43,477 nt of DNA, taken from Phallusia fumigata. Lineage: Eukaryota; Chordata; Ascidiacea; Phlebobranchia; Ascidiidae. The notes below the pieces were generated by a model. It had not been told where the DNA came from and made no database searches. It worked only from the letters and a program-made list of their open reading frames with translations. The position numbers were made by a program, and so were the translations under genes. Of this stretch, positions 23,301 through 31,843 are shown in pieces; positions within the stretch are counted from its first letter, which is position 1, and the number at the start of each line of letters is the position of its first letter. The stretch is taken from assembly GCA_008931825.1 (NCBI GenBank), contig QXVZ01006703.1, positions 1-43,477 on the forward strand, read 5' to 3'.

Positions 23301-23929
23301 CAGGGATGTTAAGGAAAGTTTCCTAATCGTTTTGCGTCATCCTTATCCGTATCAGGTCTTCGTGGATTGCGGTAAAATATATTGACGGCCTATTTTCGGT
23401 CTGACGTAGTTAGACAATTCAATCAAGTTCGAGAAACGAGTTGTTTTCGAAGAACAGTATTTTCCAACCAGTGGTACCCGACGACTTGGCAATTTGTACT
23501 AGATCTTGCGCATTGAATTGAACTGTGTTCTTCGTTGTGTATGTATTGTTAGATTCATAAAATAAAATAAATGTCTGATCAAAATTACTTTTTTAACTGG
23601 CTGGTACGTGTCAACAGTGCTTTGCTTACTAGTGGTGCGCGGTTGGGAACCACTGCTTACGAACAACAGTAGCAAACGCGATGTTTATAAGCTCGCTGAA
23701 AATACATTTTTGAACGTTGGGAAAATCAGTACTTTTACAACCCACCTTAGTACACCCCTAAAGCCTATATTTAAAAGGCAATTATTTTACTGTTAACTAA
23801 ATGTTATGATAACAAACACCATTTCAAAACGCTTACGGTCGTAATATTCGCACCAACTTCCCAATGTATATGTCCTGGTTTGGCATGTGATTAATCCCAA
23901 GTTTCGAATCGTTCACATTTAACAGAGTT

Positions 23930-24109
23930 TCGTGACGCATAACACAAGCGAGGTTTAGTATGCACATCAGTAGTTGTTCCAACCATGCAGTTTTTCAGTG
24001 CTTGCAAATGATCCCGACCATTGATTAACCACTTCCGTTATGACGCTACACTTCCCCCACAAAGCTATAAAGTCTACAGTGTTCTTGATAGCCTTTAAGT
24101 TGCTCTGTG
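23930..24109 (+). promoter_or_regulatory. Conserved promoter block of gene 6
   Basis: GCACATCAGTAG, octamer variant TTGCAAAT (24002-24009), ACTTCCGTTATGACG, TATAAA (24066-24071), and a leader exon likely ending CTCTGTG at 24109 before the donor GTAGGT. Nearly the same as the gene 5 promoter, as expected for a recent duplication. Confidence 0.62.
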
Positions 24110-24374
24110 GTAGGTTTTGGATCAACATAGTTGCCCATTAGATGACAAATGGGTGCTTGGTAATATGATCAGAAAAATTTAAAACATATGTTCCGTAGAC
24201 GTAGGATTTATTATGGCAAAAAGATCTTTAGTAGTCAGCTCAGTAGTAAAAAAGGACTTGCATCTTTAATGCCAAATTGCTGTTTACTGTCAAAATTATA
24301 GGTTAAACTGCCAAACTGCTTGTATTTAGAAATGTCTTTGCTTTATCTATTTTACAAACGTTTCTTAGCTTTTT

Positions 24375-25106
24375 AATGGTGTGTTTGTTTTATTTTTCAG
24401 AAAAAGATCCATTATGAAATCGTATGCAGTAATAATTCTTTTAATGTTTGAACTTGTCAATGCGCAAACATGGCATTCCTTCCAAGGATATGATTATATG
24501 ATAAGCTATTTCCAATTAGTCAATTCATATGCCGAGGCTGAAGCTGGATGTGCAGCAAAAAGTGCTACAGTAGCAAATGTTAAAACAACTGAAATTCAAA
24601 ACTTTCTGGTGAGCACGATTGGAACTTTACCAGGTAAATCTTAAAATCTGTTTTTTGGTAAAGCGGTTTAAACTTCAAACATTATCGGATGATAATATAG
24701 AACTTTCTCGTCACTCACTTTTCTGTCGAGATTTTTAACTTNAATGGTGTGTTTGTTTTATTTTTCAGAAAAAGATCCATTATGAAATCGTATGCAGTAA
24801 TAATTCTTTTAATGTTTGAACTTGTCAATGCGCAAACATGGCATTCCTTCCAAGGATATGATTATATGATAAGCTATTTCCAATTAGTCAATTCATATGC
24901 CGAGGCTGAAGCTGGATGTGCAGCAAAAAGTGCTACAGTAGCAAATGTTAAAACAACTGAAATTCAAAACTTTCTGGTGAGCACGATTGGAACTTTACCA
25001 GGTAAATCTTAAAATATGTTTTTGGTAAAGCGGTTTAAACTTCAAACATTATCGAATGAAAATATTAAACTTTCTCGTTACTCTCTTTCCGGTCGAGATT
25101 TTTAAA
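24375..25106. repeat. Duplicated exon 1 region around single N (24742)
   Basis: Bases 24375-24741 are repeated as 24743 to about 25106. Both copies contain the splice acceptor, the ATG and exon 1 of gene 6 (24414-24633 and 24782-25001), with the same coding sequence. Past the exon the two copies differ at several positions, as alleles would. The duplicate is probably a haplotype join, so gene 6 has one exon 1. Confidence 0.82.
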
Positions 25107-27227
25107 TTGTAGTTTGCAGTTTTCGTCCCGTTAAAGCCGTCCACTGTTTGATTTGTTATCAGAAGTCAGAAGTTGTGCAAATTATGTGCCACGTTTAAAT
25201 ACGTGCTATGACGCTCAATCAATAATATAATTTACCATTTGGCAGGCAAGCCATACTTACTTTACATCGGTGCTACAAAAAAACAAGTCACAAACCAATT
25301 CCAGTGGACAGATGGAACAAGTGTTGATGTAACACAGTGGTATGCTGGAGAACCAAACAACCTACATGGAAATGAAAATTGCTTATCAATGGGAAGGGAA
25401 GGAGAAGTTGCCTCACCACTCAAGTGGTTTGATGTTTCATGCTCGACCAATGCAAGATATATCTGTGAAAGGAAACACCCAGGTGACATGCAGGTTATAA
25501 TATGCTGCAAATGATTATAAATTAGGCAATATCTATTTGAAAGAACCTTGAAACATGATGTTGTCACGCGTATGATCAAAATCAGTTGGTCCTCTTTCTT
25601 AAACAAATGTAATAAGTTAAACATAATTACTTGGTTGGTATTGTTGTGTTTGCATGTGTTGTAATGTAACAGTTAGGGCATGTGGTCAAATAACTTTGCC
25701 TGTTTTAGCAACCACCACCACCGCTACCACCGCTACCACCGCTACCACCGCTACCACCACTACCGCCACTACCACCACCACACCAGTGACTACTACTTCT
25801 ACAACCACAACTACAAAAAGTACACCTTCAACATATAAACCAACTACAGATTCTCCCAGTACATTCTTATCATCAATCTCTGGGCTTACGACCAAGAATC
25901 AAATACAAGGTGTGAAAAACTAACGGTAACATATAAGTTGAATGAGTAAACTGCTTTTCACATAGGCTTATTTCACCCTATTAAATGATTTTGTTTACAT
26001 GAGCTCACGTGGGTAAAATTTGATCCATTAAGGTAAGCTTATAAACGGCCAAGCTTGTAATGACGCTGAATCACCATTAAATGGATGCTGGGATCTGCCC
26101 TGAAGGTCCTTTGCGGGCAAACGATAACGGAATATTTATGTGTAAATCACAGTGTGCAAGGCATGCAATAAGCGTTATACCGAATCATAGTCGGCGTTCT
26201 GAGCATCCGCAAGCTGTTGCATGCATCAGGCAGCGATGTGTGTGATTCGACTTTCGGCAGGTTTACCAATGAGTCTACGTAGCTCAGTTGGTAGAGCGCC
26301 TGTCGCGAATAGCCTCATGTCGTGGGTTCGAATCTAGCCACGCTTTGCTGACTGGAAATACTTGGAAGGCTAAATGTGAATCGGAATGACGCCTCTTGAA
26401 GGCCTGGCGTACTGTGTTGTTGAAAATACATTCAATATTCTTTAACTATATGTGTCGATTTAATTTTTAGTTTCCAAAACAGGTGACAACAGAAACTTTC
26501 CCAATTCTACAACTTTCAAAAACATGCCTACTACGTCACAAGGTTTTGAAGTATTTAATGGCCAGTGCAATTTGGGTAAGTTTTAATTTTTCTTCTCCAC
26601 AAACTTTTCAGAGATTAATAACTTTTTTGCGCAGCTCTTCTTATCAGTGCAATCACCGTTGTTGTATTTTTGTTGACAATGAATGTCATTGGTCTGGTTG
26701 TAATTGTAAAGTTGAAGAAAAAAGTGAGGTATGTGGAATTTCCATGTTCATAGTTTAATCGCCAGTAAAATAGTTGTTTTAAAAAATTCCACTGAACCGG
26801 CCCAAACTTTTTTGTAACGGTAGTTTCGTAATGCATGATTAAAAAATATGAATATATTAAGAAACCTGTAAGCCCCCTAATAACACCCAGATCTATATTT
26901 TGTGCCCTGTAAACTCGTCAATGAGCTGTCACGTGTTTTTTTTTTGATAGTCAGTTGCAACACAAGACTATATTGGGCTGGAGGCAAAATGAAGAATCCA
27001 ATCATGAAAATTCAAATCCGTCTCAATATTACATGAACGAGGATGCGCAAAAAGGTTTGGTTTGCGAGTAACAGAGTTGAATAAATGGGAACAGATTACA
27101 AACCAAAGTATTTTATTTTCTAGCACCTGCAGCTTGCAGTTTTGCCACCTACGTCAACACCATTGACAACCAGCGTTCAGTAAAAAATCAATGTATAGAA
27201 GACGAGTACATCGAGTTCAATGAGTAA
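24782..27227 (+). CDS. C-type lectin-like receptor with long Thr-rich stalk (gene 6)
   Basis: Predicted 354 residues. Exons: 24782-25001 (duplicate copy 24414-24633), 25246-25482, 25709-25909, 26471-26575, 26635-26728, 26951-27054, 27124-27227. Signal peptide MKSYAVIILLMFELVNA; CTLD about 18-150 with EPN and WFD; a 67-residue Thr-rich stalk; linker; membrane helix about 256-278; KLKKKVR; tail with QYYMN, ATYVNT and EYIEF. It differs from gene 5 at few CTLD positions, such as ISYFQL against ISSVQL, which lie in the first CTLD exon. A cysteine replaces Val before SFATYVN, as in gene 7. Identical exon and phase plan to gene 5. Confidence 0.86.
25709..25790 (+). repeat. (ACC/GCT)n coding microsatellite in gene 6 stalk
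   Basis: ACC ACC GCT repeats encode Thr/Ala at the start of the stalk exon; one more GCT-containing unit is recognisable than in gene 5, although total exon length is the same (201 bases). Confidence 0.8.
26273..26345 (+). other. tRNA-like element in gene 6 intron 3
   Basis: TACGTAGCTCAGTTGGTAGAGC is a good A-box region with a full D stem (GCTC/GAGC). The T arm has GTGGGTTCGAATC (B-box) but its 3' stem is broken (TAGCCACGC), and the acceptor stem does not pair. It is better preserved than the gene 5 copy in the D and T loops. Probably a pseudogene or SINE remnant duplicated with the gene. Confidence 0.45.
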
Positions 27228-27969
27228 AAGTTGGATACGTCATACTGTTTGGACACTGTCATACAGTGTTTAAATACTTTTTTCGCATCTTTGGCTCGTG
27301 TTTGTCCACTGTTTCGTCATTTAAATACTTTTATTGTGCTGATTATTTGCGCTGATTTTATTTCTTGTCGCTCTGTGAAGATAAATAAATAAACAAAACA
27401 AACACATAAATATTGTTTGAAATATTTTGGCTTTTGCAAAGTAGTGGTGTACACTGTACCATGGCCCTACACGTTAATTCAACAACGGGAGGGTCTATAG
27501 ATGTAATTCTTGTTGATGTAAATAAAAGTCAAGAAAATTTATTGATTTCCATGACAATGTATTACGAATCTCTAAAAAAAACCTGTCACTGTCGTGCTTA
27601 TGTCCTATAAGCACCGTGGTTTGTATAATAGTGCAATTTATTGTTTTTGAGTGTACAAATGTAAAAATGGATAATACAAAAACCACACCAAAATAAAAAT
27701 TAACGAGAAAAAAACGTCTTAATGAGTAAACACTTTATCTCTAACAACGGATATAATTTCAAAACAATCAACAGTGTTACTAACACTGTGGCATTTCTTT
27801 TTTGCTTTGGACAAATGTACATATCCGGCTAGTTGATAAAGAATGTTGGCTTTAAAAATTCTGCTTTATATGCGCTTTAGGTCGCAATAATTAACGCTAA
27901 TTTCTACCGTGTAAATATTCTGGTTCCGCATGTTATTAATTCCAAGTTTCGAAGATTTCACTTCTAGCC
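27228..27969. other. Gene 6 3' flank and spacer
   Basis: The conserved GGTGATCACGTCA is replaced by TTGGATACGTCA, and the long 3' blocks of genes 2-5 are absent. AATAAA occurs at 27384-27389 and 27388-27393, about 160 bases past the stop, and is the likely poly(A) signal. The short open frames near 27413-27610 have no conserved counterpart and are not called genes. Confidence 0.45.
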
Positions 27970-28130
27970 GTTTCTGTGACGCATAACACGAGCGTGGTTT
28001 AGTATGCACATCAGTAGTTGTTCTAACCATGCAGTTTCTTTCGCGCATTCAAATGAGCCCTATCCCTGATTAACTACTTCCGGTATGACGGTACACGAGG
28101 CTATAAAGTCTTCAGTGTTCATAAATTGCC
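27970..28130 (+). promoter_or_regulatory. Conserved promoter block of gene 7
   Basis: TGTGACGCATAACACGAGCG, GCACATCAGTAG, a mutated octamer ATTCAAAT (28047-28054), ACTTCCGGTATGACG and TATAAA (28102-28107). The leader-exon donor of genes 4-6 cannot be found. The coding exon is entered through the 3' splice site at 28619; 28131-28619 has no gene. Confidence 0.58.
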
Positions 28131-28635
28131 TTTAGTCGTCGAGTAGGAGTTTTCAGAATGGGCTGCGCTCTTCGTCGCATTTGTTGCATTCGAATCTGAA
28201 ACAATAGTTAAATGATCGAAATAACCTGTTTTGAAACTAGTTGGCGACAGCGCGTTACGTCCAAGTGGTATGCGACCACAAAAAGGTTTGAAACCACTGG
28301 TATAAGTGGTGCTTGACAATATGTTTAGAAAAAGTGAAGTGTGTATTTTGCAGTCAAATATTGGATTTATTACGTAGGGTGAAAATATTTCGATCTGACC
28401 GCTTATGGCAAAAACATTTGCAGTCAGCGCAAGAGTAAAATAAAAACATTGTGCATATATTAACTTAATGTATGTTTGAAAACCTTCGGCTAATTTCTTT
28501 CATTTGAATTAAGTCTCACCTTTCCTTTTTTATTTCAGTTTAGTTTCCCAAGGCTTTATAGGTGCTTCTTTAATCTCATTAAATATATTTACGTTGGTAA
28601 ATACTTTTTTCGTTTTCAGAAAAAAACTCCCCAAC

Positions 28636-30622
28636 ATGAACTCATATACAATAATAATTCTTTTAATGTTTAAACTTGTCAAGGCCAAAACATGGCATTC
28701 CTTTCAAGGGCATCAATATCTCATCGTTTACTCACCGTCTGTCAATTCTTACGCTCAAGCTGAAGCTGGATGTGTTTCAAGAAATGCAACAGTAGCAAAT
28801 GTTAAAACAACTGAAATTCAAAACTTACTGGTGGCCAAGATTGAAACTTTGACAGGTAAATCTTTTCGAGTAATTTTTGCAGGTATATAGCGGTTTACTG
28901 TTGAAATCTTTACCTTGACAGTTCACAGTTTTCGTTCCGTTGAAGTTTTACTTTGTCGCTTCGCAAAAAAAACTAAGCTGTGCGAATTTTGGGCAAAACC
29001 AATAAGTGAATTTTTATGTACGTGCCGCAAGGCTTGAGCAAAAAACATACGATTTGCCTTTTTTGTCAGATCAACCTTTCTCGATATTTATTGGTGCAAC
29101 AAGAAATCTAACAACAAAGGAGTTTCAATGGACAGATGGAACAAGCGTTAATGAGACACAGTGGTATGGTGAAGAACCAAATAACCATCGTGGAATCGAG
29201 AACTGCATCACAATGGGATGGCACGGAGAACCCGTTCCATCGCTCAAGTGGTTTGATGTTCCATGCTCATACAATGCAAGATACATTTGTCAAAGAAACC
29301 GTGCAGGTAGCATACGCGTTATAATACGCTACAAATAATTTTAGGTAGTGCAATATTTAACAATATTCCCATTAAATCATGTTGTTGTTGCGCACAAGTA
29401 TTAAAATTAGTTTATCCGCTTTCTTAAACAAACGTAATTAAATTCAACATATAGACGTATTCTCTGTTGTTGTGTTTGCATGTGTCAATGTAACAATTAG
29501 ATCATGCTTAGCTTGACTGTTTTAACGGCCTTCGTAACCTCTGCAATTACGACTGTTTGTACAGCAACAGCTGCACCAACTACAAATACAAACGACTTTT
29601 ATCATCAATATATGGCCTAGCGACCAAACAACAAATAAAAAGTGTGTTTGAAATACCCAACAGTGACATTTGAATTGAAACTTTCAAAAAAAGTTTTAAT
29701 TTTCCCTGTCAATTTATTTGTTTAAATAAGATTACATGGGTACAATTTGATAAATTGTAGTAAGAATAAAAATTCCAAGCTTATAGACGTTTTATTCGGC
29801 AAATGAATACGTTTACAACGCTTTTTATCTGAATATGTCAATTTAATTTCAGTTTCCAAAACGGCTGGTAACCGAAATTTAACCAATTCTGCTACTTCAC
29901 AAAACATGTCCACTACGTCACAAGCTTTTGGAACCTTTCAGGCCCAATGTAATTTGGGTGAGTTTTATTCCTCATAATTTTACTCGTCTCAAATCTTGCA
30001 AATATTAAAAATATTTTTTGCAGGTCTTCTTATCAGTGCAGTCGTCGTTGTTGTATTTTTGTTGACAACTAATCTTATTGGTCTGTTTGTAATTGTAAAG
30101 TTAAGGAAAAAAATGAGGTAATTACAATTTCTATGTTTATAGTGTAATTGTCAGTAAAAATATTGCACTATTTACCCTAAACTTCATGTAACGCTATTTT
30201 CACATAGTCCTCTATATAAAATCCAACAATACCGTCTTATTTATTGACCCAAAAATATAAATAGCATTTCAACTGAACTTTATATGCCCCTAATCGTACA
30301 CAAATCTACAATTCTGTCCATTAAATATGTTTGTTCATTTTGTGACAGGCAGTTACATCACAAGACTATCTTTGGCTGGAAACAAAACGAGTCCAATCAC
30401 GAAAATTCAAACCCGGCTCGATATTCCATGAACACAGATTCGCAAAAAGGTTTGATTTGCGAGTAATAGAGATGATTTTATAAAAACAGATTACAAGTCA
30501 ATGTATTTTATTTTCTAGCACCTGCAGCTTGCAGTTTTGCCACCTACGTCAACATTATTGACAACCAGCATTCAGTAAAAAATCAGAGAAAAGAAGACGA
30601 ATACATTGAGTTAAATGAGTAA
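28636..30622 (+). CDS. C-type lectin-like receptor that lost its Thr-rich exon (gene 7)
   Basis: Predicted 286 residues. Exons: 28636-28855, 29070-29306, 29853-29957, 30024-30117, 30349-30449, 30519-30622. Signal peptide MNSYTIIILLMFKLVKA; CTLD about 18-150 with EPN and WFD; a 35-residue linker; membrane helix about 189-211; tail with RYSMN, ATYVNII and EYIEL. The first tail tyrosine motif has lost its second Tyr (YSMN instead of YYMN), removing that YxN site. The middle motif is YVNI, as in gene 5. The Thr-rich exon present in genes 4-6 is a ruin in the intron at 29521-29645; because all these exons are phase 1 at both ends, skipping it keeps the frame. Confidence 0.85.
29521..29645 (+). pseudogene. 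Dead Thr-rich stalk exon of gene 7
   Basis: TTATCATCAATATATGGCCT and CGACCAAACAACAAATAAA align to the end of the stalk exon of genes 5 and 6. The acceptor TTTTAGCAACC has become TTTTAACGGCC, the Thr repeat is mostly gone, and a frameshift puts a stop (TAG near 29619) in the frame entered from TTTGTACAG. Confidence 0.65.
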
Positions 30623-31813
30623 AAGATAAATATATACTCTTTTTACCCGTTTGCACATACACTCCCCCAGTGCAAATATTTGAATGCAATGATCTCCTGT
30701 TGTGTTGAAATGATTGTGAACTTTCGCTCTGAAATGATTAAATCCCCAAAATTAAAAATAGATATTGTTGTAAACACGGTGTTGCAAAATAATGGTCGTC
30801 TACCATTTTTAAAAATCGCACACGTCAAATCAAACACAAATTGGTAAGTTTCAAAGTTTGTTTATGCAAACATAAGCCAAAAAATTGTACTGCTTGTCAT
30901 GTCAACTTATTGTGATTCTCTGATAAATATTTTGCCATTTTGCTTGATCCCATATGCATGAGTTGTATAATCTTGTCAAGTGGATTTTGTGTGTGAAGTA
31001 AAACTAAGTTACAAATCTTCAACAGATTATAAGTTGCCACTTGAGTGAAGCAAATTTTAATTGGTTAAATCAAAAAGACTCACACAAGTTTTTACCCATT
31101 TCTTTCAATAAAAACGCGTATTTGTGCCTCCCTTGAGTAATGTTTGCGTCAACGGATGCGATCTACATACCAACGCAACTAGGACGTAATTACCACTATA
31201 TGCGCCAGTAATCCTTTCTATGTGGGTGTATCGGGAACGCTGCTCCAGCAATCTGTTTAGATAACTGTAGCTGGTAATGTTAATTGGCCGTAGCAAGTGT
31301 TTGGCCAAAAGATTGTTTTGAAATCGTGATAACCTAATGTAATTTGCATCAATTTCTGTGCGCTATGCGGTTTTAATTGCTTCTGTTTATCTATATAGCC
31401 GCTTTTCAGTTTCTCACCGCTTTTTGTTAATTACCAACATTTAAAGGTTTAGAATACTTTCAATTTAAACGTGTTTTTTTGTGTTTTTACAACATTTTGG
31501 ATATGTTTAATTATCAGTGATAGGCAAATTCGACAGACGTAAACTTAAAACACACAAAAAATAATCTTAAATTAAACTTTAACCCTGATTTCATCTTATC
31601 AGCGTCTGACTTGCATTAAACGCATGTGACCTAAAGACAGTACAAGTAACAAACTATCACGCATTGTTACCAGTCTGTAAAATAAAAAGTTTCATTACCC
31701 AGATTACCGTTATAAGAATGATAGGTGAGCGGCAAACATTGTTACGAACAAAAACTGTTGTGGTGCCTGGGCAGGATTTAGCTTGCTGTCAGTTCAGATG
31801 TTGTGCTGTTTAG
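30623..31813. other. Spacer between genes 7 and 8
   Basis: About 1.2 kb with no supported gene. AATAAA at 31107-31112 is a possible poly(A) signal, but is 485 bases past the gene 7 stop. The octamer/ETS/TATA promoter block of genes 2-7 is not visible before gene 8, so gene 8 is probably driven by a different promoter. An acceptor-like CTGTTTAG at 31806-31813 lies 30 bases before the gene 8 ATG. Confidence 0.4.
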
Positions 31814-31843
31814 GTGACAAACCGACCTGCGTGTGCAAATGCG

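Noticed and set aside
24414..24633. Separate truncated lectin gene before gene 6
   Set aside because: The same exon follows directly after the N at 24742 with matching flanks, so it is best read as a haplotype duplicate of gene 6 exon 1.
27413..27610. 65-codon plus-strand frame after gene 6
   Set aside because: It lies after the likely poly(A) signal, has no homologue in the other spacers and no recognisable feature.
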